From Bacteroidota bacterium (lineage in GTDB: Bacteria > Bacteroidota > Ignavibacteria > UBA10030 > SZUA-254): 39,310 bases of DNA. The first letter of the stretch is position 1. Every line of letters begins with the position of its first letter. A program made the translations under genes and the position numbers. The stretch lies in assembly GCA_020056225.1 (NCBI GenBank), contig JAGVIE010000057.1, forward strand, positions 1-39,310. Direction: 5' to 3'. Under the pieces are notes generated by a model. It was not told the origin of the DNA, made no database searches, and saw only the letters and a program-made list of their open reading frames with translations. Shown here piece by piece: positions 7,872 through 14,909 of the stretch.

Positions 7872-8421
7872 ATGACAATTCGATACCGTTTTATTCTACT
7901 TGTATTTTTCATTGCATCGCCATGCGGCAATCCCCCTATCTATGCGCAAGAATCTTCGTTCAACGCTGATAGCCGTTACTATTGGGCTGATGTCGGTATT
8001 GGAGGGGCTTGGGTATACGAAGGAATAGGTTCGCCTACAGATAAATCAGGATTTTCGATAGGGCTCGGCTTATACTATAGGAAAGGAAATGAGCTATTTT
8101 CATTACGAATCACCGGTACTGTAGAACCACGAATGCACCTGTGGGGAAATCAGCCGGACGAGAGCATCTCGGAATACGGCGTGCTCTATGGCAGAGTTAC
8201 AAAAAGCATCTTACGGCGTTGCATCCGTTTCCGGAGGTATCAGCATTGTGGTTGTATCGCTTTATACTTCGTTTACAACCGTCGGGATTCCGTTAGAAGC
8301 GCAGCTCATTTGGACACCGACTAAAGTTTTCGGGATCGGTTTCAAGGGATTTGCAAATTTGAATCCTCAGAAATCCTTTGCTGGATTGTTATTCTGTATA
8401 GAACTTGGAAAACTAAGATGA
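7872..8421 (+). pseudogene. Exported beta-rich protein gene broken by a one-base frameshift
   Basis: The first frame (7872-8324) has a signal peptide ending near IYAQ, then alternating beta-strand sequence (DVGIGGAWVYEGIG, FSIGLGLYYRKGNE, FSLRITGTVE) like a small outer-membrane beta-barrel. After YGVLYGRVTK the frame turns into Arg/Cys-rich nonsense, while the coherent continuation (ASYGVASVSGGISIVVVS to FAGLLFCIELGKLR) lies in the next frame and ends at 8421. Removing one A from the AAAAA tract at 8201-8205 restores a single protein of about 182 residues ending in a typical beta-barrel terminal strand. It is either a recent pseudogene, a phase-variable homopolymer, or an assembly error; these cannot be told apart here. 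Confidence 0.75.
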
Positions 8422-8498
8422 AGACGAGCGACACACATCCAGCGTTGTGTCGTACCTGCGGCGAAGCCGTCCTCTGGGAAAGTGAGTCGCACTTTATC

Positions 8499-9509
8499 TC
8501 AACGTTTCCCATTCAAAAACTCCTCACACAAATTTACATCTTCAACGCTGCCAAGAAATACGGGCGTATGCTGGTGAAGAGTTGTCGGTTGAACTTCAAG
8601 TATGCGCTTCTTGCCGTCGATAGCTCTGCCGCCCGCCTGCTCGATTATGTATGCCATGGGATTGCATTCGTAGCATAAGCGTAATTTACCGGCAGGATTT
8701 TTTTTGTCGCCGGGATAAGCGAAGATACCGCCATACATTAATGTCCGGTGCGCGTCGCCGACCATCGTCCCGATGTATCGCAATGAGTACGGTCTGCCTG
8801 TCGCTTTATCGTCTTCAGTAATGTACTGGATATAGTTTTGTAAATTTTCATCCCAGTTGCGGTAGTTGCCTTCGTTCATGCTGTAGATTTTTCCTTTTTG
8901 AGGAATGATAATTTTTTCGTTCGAAAGGACAAACTCACCGACACTGGGATCGAGCGTGAAACCATGCACACCGCGTCCGGCAGAATATACAAACACGGTA
9001 CTCGATCCGTAGATGATGTAACCTGCGGCTACCTGCTTCAATCCTTTTTGCAGGCAATCTTCTAATTTTCCTTTACCGCCGGAAGAAACTCTTTTATAGA
9101 TACTGAAGATCGAACCGATCGTTATATTCGCATCGATGTTCGATGAACCGTCAAGCGGATCGTACAATAGTACATATTCCCCCGAACGATACTCCTCCGG
9201 AATATGGAGTATGTCTTCGTTTTCCTCCGAAGCCATAACGCAAAGATGTCCGCTGAAATCCATCGCGCGGTAAATTGTTTCATCGGCGAACTCATCTAAT
9301 TTTTTTACAGCGTCGCCGCTGGCATTGATGCGGCCCGTCGATCCGAGTATGTTGACCAATCCGGCTTTACTAACTTCACGCCAAACGAGTTTAGCGGCAA
9401 CGGAGAGATCGTGTAACAGTTCGGAAAATTCGCCGGTAGCGCCGGGGTGCAAATGTTCCTGCTCATGGATAAAGCGTTCCAGTGTCATTAGCTTTTTCGG
9501 ATTGTTCAT
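8499..9509 (-). CDS. fbp: Fructose-1,6-bisphosphatase class I
   Basis: A 336-residue protein matching class I FBPase, which hydrolyses fructose 1,6-bisphosphate to fructose 6-phosphate in gluconeogenesis. Metal and active-site motifs are present: SEEN at residues 94-97 and YDPLDGSSNID at 116-126, with the substrate-binding NEGNYRNWDEN and YIGTMVGDAHRTLMYGGIFAYPGD further on. Length is typical. The start ATG at 9509 is used; an internal ATG at 9488 is possible. The gene is convergent with the broken gene before it and divergent from etfB. Confidence 0.97.
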   Translation of the reverse strand: MNNPKKLMTLERFIHEQEHLHPGATGEFSELLHDLSVAAKLVWREVSKAGLVNILGSTGRINASGDAVKKLDEFADETIYRAMDFSGHLCVMASEENEDILHIPEEYRSGEYVLLYDPLDGSSNIDANITIGSIFSIYKRVSSGGKGKLEDCLQKGLKQVAAGYIIYGSSTVFVYSAGRGVHGFTLDPSVGEFVLSNEKIIIPQKGKIYSMNEGNYRNWDENLQNYIQYITEDDKATGRPYSLRYIGTMVGDAHRTLMYGGIFAYPGDKKNPAGKLRLCYECNPMAYIIEQAGGRAIDGKKRILEVQPTTLHQHTPVFLGSVEDVNLCEEFLNGKR

Positions 9510-9563
9510 TGCGGCTGCTTTCGCTTATTGAAATACGGTTGGAAGAAATAATCGAATTGAAAA

Positions 9564-9592
9564 AATGTACTGAAATCTACGATGAGTTGCAA
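9564..9592 (-). promoter_or_regulatory. Putative promoter for fbp
   Basis: On the minus strand, TTGCAA (9592-9587), a 17-base spacer, and TACATT (9569-9564), followed by a leader of about 50 bases to the fbp start. Confidence 0.45.
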
Positions 9593-9601
9593 TATCAATT
9601 C

Positions 9602-9630
9602 TTGCCTTTTATTCAGATAGTGACTATATT
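9602..9630 (+). promoter_or_regulatory. Putative promoter for the etfB-etfA operon
   Basis: TTGCCT (9602-9607), a 17-base spacer, and TATATT (9625-9630), about 70 bases before the etfB start at 9705. It is arranged back to back with the fbp promoter. Confidence 0.5.
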
Positions 9631-9704
9631 CATGGTAAATCACGGAAAACTTCACGATGTTTTCATCGTTCGTTTCAAGAATCTAACATTTCACAGAACA
9701 TTTT

Positions 9705-10451
9705 ATGAAATTTGTCGCTTGTATCAATCATGTGCCCGACACCGAAGCCAAAATCAAAATCGGATCCGGGGGAAACGCAATTGACCGTACCGGGGTTAAT
9801 TATATTCTGAATCCGTATGATGAATTCGCGATCGAAGCCGCGCTCCAGTTGAAAGAAAAAAAGGGCGGCGAAACATTTGCCGTGACGTTAGGCGGCGATT
9901 CGCATAAAGAAACTCTTCGCAAGGCGCTCGCAATGGGTATCGATAAGGTTATCCTTCTGAAAGACGATTCGGTAAGGGATTCTTTCTCGGTTGCAAAAGC
10001 TTTGGCTGATGAATTGAAAAAACTCACGCCCGACTTTATCTTTTTCGGAAAACAGTCAATCGATTATAACGGTGAACAGCTTCCCGGACTTGTTGCCGAG
10101 ATGTTGGGAATACCCTCGGTATCAACCGTCGTGAAAATGTCCGTGGAAGAAACGAAGGTAATTTGTGAGCGCGAGATCGAAGGCGGGCATGAAGTGGTCG
10201 AGACGTCGTACCCCGTCGTTATCTCCGCTCAAAAAGGACTGAACGAGCCGCGCTATCCATCGCTAAAAGGAATCATGGCTTCAAAATCGAAACCGATTGA
10301 AGAACGCCAGCCGATAGCGGTTCCATCTGCCGCTGAAGTTGTTGGGATGCAGAAACCTCCGTCAAAACAATCCGGCAAAATTGTCGGGACTGACGCGACT
10401 GCGGTTCCGGAGCTTGTAAGATTATTACATGAAGAAGCAAAAGTCATTTAA
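9705..10451 (+). CDS. etfB: Electron transfer flavoprotein, beta subunit
   Basis: A 248-residue EtfB. It begins MKFVACINHVPDTEAKIKI and carries the family motif NYILNPYDEFAIEAALQLKE, the nucleotide-fold segment TLGGDSHKETLRKALAMGID, and DGEQ-like DYNGEQLPGLVAEMLGIPSV. With EtfA it forms the heterodimer that collects electrons from acyl-CoA and related dehydrogenases and passes them to the quinone pool. etfA follows after a 67-base AT-rich gap with no terminator, so the two are one operon. No fix/bifurcating partner genes are adjacent. Confidence 0.96.
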   Translation: MKFVACINHVPDTEAKIKIGSGGNAIDRTGVNYILNPYDEFAIEAALQLKEKKGGETFAVTLGGDSHKETLRKALAMGIDKVILLKDDSVRDSFSVAKALADELKKLTPDFIFFGKQSIDYNGEQLPGLVAEMLGIPSVSTVVKMSVEETKVICEREIEGGHEVVETSYPVVISAQKGLNEPRYPSLKGIMASKSKPIEERQPIAVPSAAEVVGMQKPPSKQSGKIVGTDATAVPELVRLLHEEAKVI

Positions 10452-10518
10452 TAGATATGCGATATGAGATGTATAAAAATATTTTTTTTAATTTTTAATT
10501 TTTTATTTTGACTTGATT

Positions 10519-11493
10519 ATGAAACTACTTGCATTTGCAGAACAGCGTGAAGGAAAATTCAAAAAATCGGCTTTCGAAGTTACCCAAACCGCAAAAGGAA
10601 TTGCCGATAAACTCGGCACCGAGCTTGTGGTTCTGGTTATCGGCAACAACATTGAAGGCATAATTCCGGAACTCGGGGCATACGGAGCCACGCGGGTAGT
10701 CGCTGTACAGGAAGAACGGCTCCAGTATTATTCCACTATGGCTTATGCAAAGATCACCGCAGAGGTTGCTTCGAAAGAACAGGCTACGATTCTTTTCTTT
10801 CCTGCAAGCCAGATGGGAAAAGATTTAGCTCCCCGAATCGCAGCCAAGCTATCGGCAGGCATGGCAGCGGATTGTACAGCTTTGAAAATCGAATCCGGTG
10901 AAATAATAGCCTCACGACCGGCTTATGCGGGCAAAGTAATTCTCGATGTAAAAATTACTTCGCCGGTTAAAATTTATACGCTTCGCCCGAATGTTTTCAC
11001 CGCGGTTGCGATAAATGGCGGCAAGGTATCGACCGAGAAATATACTCCTCAACTTACCGATGCAGATTTTTCCGCAAGAGTTACAGCGGTAAAAGTTGCC
11101 GAAGGTCGCCCTGATGTTACGGAGGCAAGCATCATTGTTTCCGGCGGCAGGGGAATGAAAGGTCCCGAACATTTCAACCTCATCGAAAAATTAGCCGACG
11201 TTCTCGGCGGCGCTGTCGGTGCATCGCGTGCAGTTGTCGATGCAGGATGGAGACCACACGATGAGCAGGTGGGACAAACCGGTAAAACGGTATCTCCGAC
11301 ATTGTATGTTGCGTGCGGTATTTCAGGAGCGATACAACATATTGCCGGCATGTCTTCATCTAAGTATATTGTAGCTATCAATAAAGATAAAGATGCGCCA
11401 ATTTTTCAGATTGCCGATTACGGAATTGTGGGAGATGTATTTGATGTTCTTCCGCCGCTAACTGAAGAATTAAAAAAGACACTTGGGAAATAA
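10519..11493 (+). CDS. etfA: Electron transfer flavoprotein, alpha subunit
   Basis: A 324-residue EtfA. The ATG at 10519 is preferred over the in-frame TTG at 10513. The N-terminal half is the AANH-like fold; the C-terminal half has the FAD-binding signature: SGGRGMKGPEHF, then GASRAVVDAGWRPHDEQVGQ, GKTVSPTLYVACGISGAIQH, and the terminal PIFQIADYGIVGDVFDVLP. Standard length. It is co-transcribed with etfB upstream and the nuclease gene downstream (gap of 15 bases). Confidence 0.97.
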   Translation: MKLLAFAEQREGKFKKSAFEVTQTAKGIADKLGTELVVLVIGNNIEGIIPELGAYGATRVVAVQEERLQYYSTMAYAKITAEVASKEQATILFFPASQMGKDLAPRIAAKLSAGMAADCTALKIESGEIIASRPAYAGKVILDVKITSPVKIYTLRPNVFTAVAINGGKVSTEKYTPQLTDADFSARVTAVKVAEGRPDVTEASIIVSGGRGMKGPEHFNLIEKLADVLGGAVGASRAVVDAGWRPHDEQVGQTGKTVSPTLYVACGISGAIQHIAGMSSSKYIVAINKDKDAPIFQIADYGIVGDVFDVLPPLTEELKKTLGK

Positions 11494-11508
11494 ACTGATT
11501 GGAGTTTT

Positions 11509-12072
11509 GTGGAAAAAGTTCAAGTTGACATATTAGGTTTATCGACAAGTCCTTCCAGCGGCGGGGCTTATGCTCTCATTTTAAAAGAAGTCAACGGAAA
11601 CCGAAGACTGCCAATCATCATCGGCGCCTTTGAAGCACAATCCATTGCGCTTGAGATTGAAGGAATTAAACCACCTCGCCCATTGACACACGATTTGATG
11701 AAAAATATTCTCGAGTCGTTAGACACAGAGCTTACAGAAATTACAATCAGTGAACTTAAAGACGGAACATTCTTTGCAATGCTGAGCTTCGATAATCAGG
11801 AAGTCGACGCCCGACCAAGCGATGCAATTGCGCTGGCGGTTCGTTTCGGCGTGCCGATATTTGTCGCGGAAAAAGTGATGGATGAAGCCGCATTCCTCCC
11901 CGAAGCTGACGATCAGGAACAAGGAAGTAAAACTACAACTAAAGGCGGCGAGGTTAGTTTAACAAAACTTGAAGCGCTCCGCGCACAGCTTAATGAAGCA
12001 ATCGAGCGTGAAGAGTACGAGCGTGCGGCTAAGCTTCGGGATGATATCAGAAAGATTGAACAGCAGCACTGA
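11509..12072 (+). CDS. Bifunctional nuclease family (DUF151) protein with C-terminal UVR motif
   Basis: A 187-residue protein starting at GTG with a TTGGAG site 5 bases upstream. Residues 1 to about 130 match the BFN/DUF151 family (GAYALILKEVNGNRRLPIIIG, EAQSIALEIEG, PRPLTHDL, VDARPSDAIALAVRFGVPIF). A short linker leads to a UVR motif (LTKLEALRAQLNEAIEREE, YERAAKLRDDIRKIEQQ) like those in UvrB/UvrC and protein-arginine kinase activators, which mediates protein-protein contacts. Members of the BFN family have been reported as nucleases or stress-related proteins; the exact substrate here is unknown. It is the last gene of the etfBA operon. Confidence 0.9.
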   Translation: MEKVQVDILGLSTSPSSGGAYALILKEVNGNRRLPIIIGAFEAQSIALEIEGIKPPRPLTHDLMKNILESLDTELTEITISELKDGTFFAMLSFDNQEVDARPSDAIALAVRFGVPIFVAEKVMDEAAFLPEADDQEQGSKTTTKGGEVSLTKLEALRAQLNEAIEREEYERAAKLRDDIRKIEQQH

Positions 12073-12098
12073 TTATCGCGGTTAATCACTTTTCTTTT
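12070..12098. terminator. Convergent terminator-like hairpin overlapping both stop codons
   Basis: TGATTA (12070-12075) pairs with TAATCA (12083-12088) across a 7-base loop, followed on the plus strand by CTTTTCTTTT. The arm on each side contains the TGA stop of the gene on that strand (nuclease gene on plus, pdxJ on minus). The stem is only 6 bp, so strength is uncertain. Confidence 0.4.
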
Positions 12099-12802
12099 AA
12101 CAATTCTAACATCTCCCGAACCGCTTCTTCAAGTCCCACAAACACCGCTCGCACAATTACTGCGTGACCGATACTTACTTCTTCTATCTCCCGGATTTTG
12201 GCAACCGGTTTCATATTATCATAATCAAGTCCGTGTCCCGCATTTACGCCAAGCCCGAGCTTTCTTGCAAAAACTGCCATAGCGTGAATCCGTTCGAGAT
12301 GTCTGTTTCTTGATCTTTCTGTGCGGGCATTCGCGTACTCGCCGGTATGTATCTCTATCATGTCGGAGTCGATCTCCTTCGCAGTTTGAATTTGATCGCG
12401 CACCGGATCAATAAAAAGACTAACCGGAATTCCCTTATCATGAAATCGTGAAATCGTTTTTTTAAGTGGGCGTTTCAATCGAACGACATCCAGACCGCCA
12501 ACGGTTGTTAACTCTACGCGTTTTTCAGGAACCAGAGTTACAAGATCGGGTTTTACCTGAAGCGCGATGCGTATTATTTCAGGTGTTGCCGCCATTTCTA
12601 AATCTAATTTCGTTGTAATGATCTTTCGCAGTCTCACAACGTCAACATCACGTATGTGCCGGCGGTCTTCACGCAGGTGGCAAACGATACCATCGGCTCC
12701 GGCACGCTCTGCAATTAGCGCCGCTCCAACTGGATCGGGCACTGTGCCGCCGCGGGCATTACGTAGTGTGGCAACATGATCGATGTTGATTGACAATCTC
12801 AT
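12086..12802 (-). CDS. pdxJ: Pyridoxine 5'-phosphate synthase
   Basis: PdxJ condenses 1-deoxyxylulose 5-phosphate and 3-amino-2-oxopropyl phosphate to pyridoxine 5'-phosphate. The frame is open further upstream, but the family start MRLSINIDHVATLRNARGG fits the ATG at 12802, giving 238 residues (normal length) and removing a 24-codon extension that would overlap the YbbR gene. Visible motifs: DPVGAALIAERAGADGIVCH, HLREDRRHI, LVPEKR with ELTTVGGLDV, SLFIDP, EIHTGEYA and GLGVNAGHGLDYDN. It is downstream of, and 22 bases from, the YbbR-domain gene. Confidence 0.96.
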   Translation of the reverse strand: MRLSINIDHVATLRNARGGTVPDPVGAALIAERAGADGIVCHLREDRRHIRDVDVVRLRKIITTKLDLEMAATPEIIRIALQVKPDLVTLVPEKRVELTTVGGLDVVRLKRPLKKTISRFHDKGIPVSLFIDPVRDQIQTAKEIDSDMIEIHTGEYANARTERSRNRHLERIHAMAVFARKLGLGVNAGHGLDYDNMKPVAKIREIEEVSIGHAVIVRAVFVGLEEAVREMLELLKEK

Positions 12803-12824
12803 AAGATTTGAACTTTCCGGCTGG

Positions 12825-13751
12825 CTATAATTTTTTTCGTATGATGTACTGAAAACGTTCCGGTTTTCTGCCAATTACTTTAACTTCCGGCGGGACTGTC
12901 AGTACCGGAGTAACCGCAACAGAAGAATCTTGAACTAAAAATTGATAATTAATTGAAACCTGGAAATCTTCGTTTGATAATTTTGCAAGCTGATCGATTC
13001 CACCGCGGATGATGATATCCATTTTGGGCGGGATAAAAATCACTTCCCGGTTTGGCGGCATAGAAAGCGCATGGACCGGAACACCGGTAAATATTTTTTC
13101 TGCAAACGGCTGAACGTCAATCGTCAGCCTGATCGAATGATTGAGGAGCGTTAAGGAATAATTCTGCGGTTCTTCCAGGGGCAGGTTGATATCGACGGGT
13201 GCACGAAGATCGTCGAACCGTGTAAAATTAGTAAGCCATGATGTGATATTATCTATTAGTATCCGTGAACCGCCCACAACTACACTCTCCGGAAAAACAC
13301 GGACCGATCCAACCTGTCCATATCCTTCCTTAAATGAGAGCATGAGATTGGTAACAACCGGAACATGTTTTTCTTTATAATCATCCAGCGCCAAAATTAT
13401 TGTATCGGGTTTCACGTCGAGCGGGTGTAGCACAACGGGAAGCTTTACATGTTCCAGTAATTCACGTCCCGTAATAATGAAGTCTTCCGATCCCACGGTT
13501 GAAAAATCGATAAAGTAATTCATGTCGGGCATGAGGTATAATCCCGCAAGCGACCACCCGCTGCCTTTGAAGCGAACATTAACATTGCGCGCGATCGGAT
13601 ACTTTAGCGCTTTCCCTGCCCTGACATTTTCCACAACAACGGGGAACTGCTTAACTACCGTATATTCATCTCTTAAATTGACGGCAATCCATGTCAGCAC
13701 CGCAAATATAATTGAGGCAACAACAATATGATATCTTTTTTTTTCCATCAT
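12825..13751 (-). CDS. YbbR-domain protein (CdaR-like)
   Basis: A 308-residue protein with one N-terminal membrane helix (HIVVASIIFAVLTWIAV) and an extracytoplasmic region made of repeated YbbR-like beta domains (FPVVVENVRAG, VPVVTNLMLSFKEGYGQVGSV, VFPESVVVGGS, FTGVPVHALSMPPN). In Firmicutes such proteins (CdaR) regulate the diadenylate cyclase CdaA; no cdaA is visible here, so that role is inferred from family only. The first ATG at 13751 and the next at 13748 are equally possible. It starts only a few bases past the T-tract of the BMC terminator and has no room for a promoter of its own there. Confidence 0.75.
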   Translation of the reverse strand: MMEKKRYHIVVASIIFAVLTWIAVNLRDEYTVVKQFPVVVENVRAGKALKYPIARNVNVRFKGSGWSLAGLYLMPDMNYFIDFSTVGSEDFIITGRELLEHVKLPVVLHPLDVKPDTIILALDDYKEKHVPVVTNLMLSFKEGYGQVGSVRVFPESVVVGGSRILIDNITSWLTNFTRFDDLRAPVDINLPLEEPQNYSLTLLNHSIRLTIDVQPFAEKIFTGVPVHALSMPPNREVIFIPPKMDIIIRGGIDQLAKLSNEDFQVSINYQFLVQDSSVAVTPVLTVPPEVKVIGRKPERFQYIIRKKL

Positions 13752-13754
13752 GCA

Positions 13755-13790
13755 AAATAAAAAAACTCCACCCAGAACAATTGGATGGAG
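13755..13790 (-). terminator. Terminator-like hairpin between the BMC genes and the YbbR gene
   Basis: Read on the minus strand, CTCCATCC (13790-13783) pairs with GGGTGGAG (13773-13766, one G-U pair) over a 9-base loop and is followed by TTTTTTTATTTT. The second arm contains the only GGAG-like ribosome site upstream of the YbbR start codon at 13751, so the hairpin could also act as an attenuator or hide that site. Confidence 0.7.
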
Positions 13791-13809
13791 CTAATTGTAC
13801 GATTAATTA

Positions 13810-14415
13810 TCATTTAGGAAATTTAACTTTCATGAGTTCATCAATAAGTTGATCCCTGTTGGCTCGAGATATCTGCCGTCCGAATATTGTAAGTCCCTGA
13901 ACGCTCCGCGCATAACGCCGTAATTCATGGACAGACATAGCATCAAGCTGACCGCGAAAAGTTTGTTCATCATCGCTCATCGAGACAGCAGGAGAAGATA
14001 TTGCGGATTCCGGTTCTTCGGGAGCCACCATCGGTTCTATTTTCTCTTCTACTATTTTTCTGGTTTGAATTACTTTTCCGGTATGTTTCTGTGAGGCGGG
14101 AATATTTTTCTTCAAAACAGGCGCCTTGATTATTTTTGGCGCTAACGGGAAAATGAGTATTTCCGTATCATCATGGGGACGGGGAATAACATGTACCGAT
14201 ACCAGCTCACCTACACGCTGAGCCGCTGCGGCTCCGGCATCAACTGCCGCTCGAACCGCCGCAACATCACCTTTGATTTTAACGGTAATCAGACCGCCGC
14301 CGGTGCGTTCCTTGCCTATCAGTTCCACCTCTGCCGCTTTCGTCATAGCATCTGCGGCTTCGATAGCACCGACAAGACCTTTGGTCTCGATTAATCCGAG
14401 CGCATAATCAAGCAT
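13810..14415 (-). CDS. BMC-H shell protein with long C-terminal extension (Rho_N/SAP-like tail)
   Basis: A 201-residue protein. Residues 1-95 are a standard bacterial microcompartment hexamer domain ([59 protein letters not shown]) with the central pore loop TGGG. About 50 residues of low-complexity, Pro/Lys/Glu-rich linker follow. The last 45 residues ([34 protein letters not shown]) form a compact helical motif like Rho_N/SAP domains, which often bind nucleic acid; it could equally be a protein-docking module. Extended BMC-H proteins of the PduK/EutK type are known, and EutK carries a helix-turn-helix tail. It lies 46 bases downstream of the plain BMC-H gene. Confidence 0.93.
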   Translation of the reverse strand: MLDYALGLIETKGLVGAIEAADAMTKAAEVELIGKERTGGGLITVKIKGDVAAVRAAVDAGAAAAQRVGELVSVHVIPRPHDDTEILIFPLAPKIIKAPVLKKNIPASQKHTGKVIQTRKIVEEKIEPMVAPEEPESAISSPAVSMSDDEQTFRGQLDAMSVHELRRYARSVQGLTIFGRQISRANRDQLIDELMKVKFPK

Positions 14416-14461
14416 AAAATCCCTGTTGATCTTCCAAACTTAATGAAGAGAATATTCTCAA

Positions 14462-14758
14462 TTATTTTTCAGATGAGCGCTTCGGAAGAATCATCTCAAC
14501 ATCGCTGTGCGGACGCGGGATGACGTGTACCGATACAAGTTCGCCAACACGCTGAGCGGCTGCGGCTCCGGCATCGGTAGCGGCTTTCACTGCGCCAACA
14601 TCGCCACGCACCATAACGGTGACGTAACCACCGCCGATAACTTCTTTTCCGATTAGTGTTACTTTTGCAGCTTTCACCATTGCGTCTGCCGCTTCGATGG
14701 AGCCAACAAGACCTTTCGTCTCAACCATCCCTAATGCATCAAGTGATATTTCCGCCAT
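14462..14758 (-). CDS. BMC-H shell protein (PduA/EutM/CcmK type)
   Basis: A 98-residue protein consisting of a single BMC domain: [78 protein letters not shown]. Six copies would form a flat hexagonal tile of a polyhedral protein shell, with a pore lined by the IGGG loop. An AAAGGA ribosome site precedes the ATG. Together with the extended paralogue it forms a two-gene shell operon. No pentamer (EutN/CcmL), trimer, aldehyde dehydrogenase or signature enzyme is present in the window, so the compartment's cargo is not identified. Confidence 0.96.
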   Translation of the reverse strand: MAEISLDALGMVETKGLVGSIEAADAMVKAAKVTLIGKEVIGGGYVTVMVRGDVGAVKAATDAGAAAAQRVGELVSVHVIPRPHSDVEMILPKRSSEK

Positions 14759-14812
14759 TAACTAGTCCTTTCTACAAATTTTTCTGTGGCATTGGATTTC
14801 TTTCGTGAATCG

Positions 14813-14841
14813 AATATACTGAAATGGGAGCATATTGTCAA
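14813..14841 (-). promoter_or_regulatory. Strong promoter for the BMC operon
   Basis: On the minus strand, a perfect TTGACA (14841-14836), an exact 17-base spacer and TATATT (14818-14813). Expected start of transcription is near 14806, giving a leader of about 48 bases. This is the best consensus promoter found in the window. Confidence 0.7.
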
Positions 14842-14850
14842 TTCGGGTGG

Positions 14851-14879
14851 TTGCTTATCTATCGGTATTTAGGTATATT
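14851..14879 (+). promoter_or_regulatory. Putative promoter for the AsmA-rsmA-PAP2 operon
   Basis: TTGCTT (14851-14856), a 17-base spacer, and TATATT (14874-14879), about 30 bases before the start codon. It lies back to back with the BMC promoter, with only 9 bases between the two -35 boxes. Confidence 0.5.
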
Positions 14880-14909
14880 TTTTTACGTTGAAGGTAAATT
14901 AAGAGGAAA

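Noticed and set aside
8418-8678. 86-codon frame beginning MKTSDTHPALCRTCG
   Set aside because: Runs antisense into the well-supported fbp gene; the short Cys motif is not followed by any zinc-ribbon pattern.
12803-12874. 24-codon N-terminal extension of pdxJ
   Set aside because: Overlaps the YbbR gene, and the family begins at MRLSINIDHVATL.
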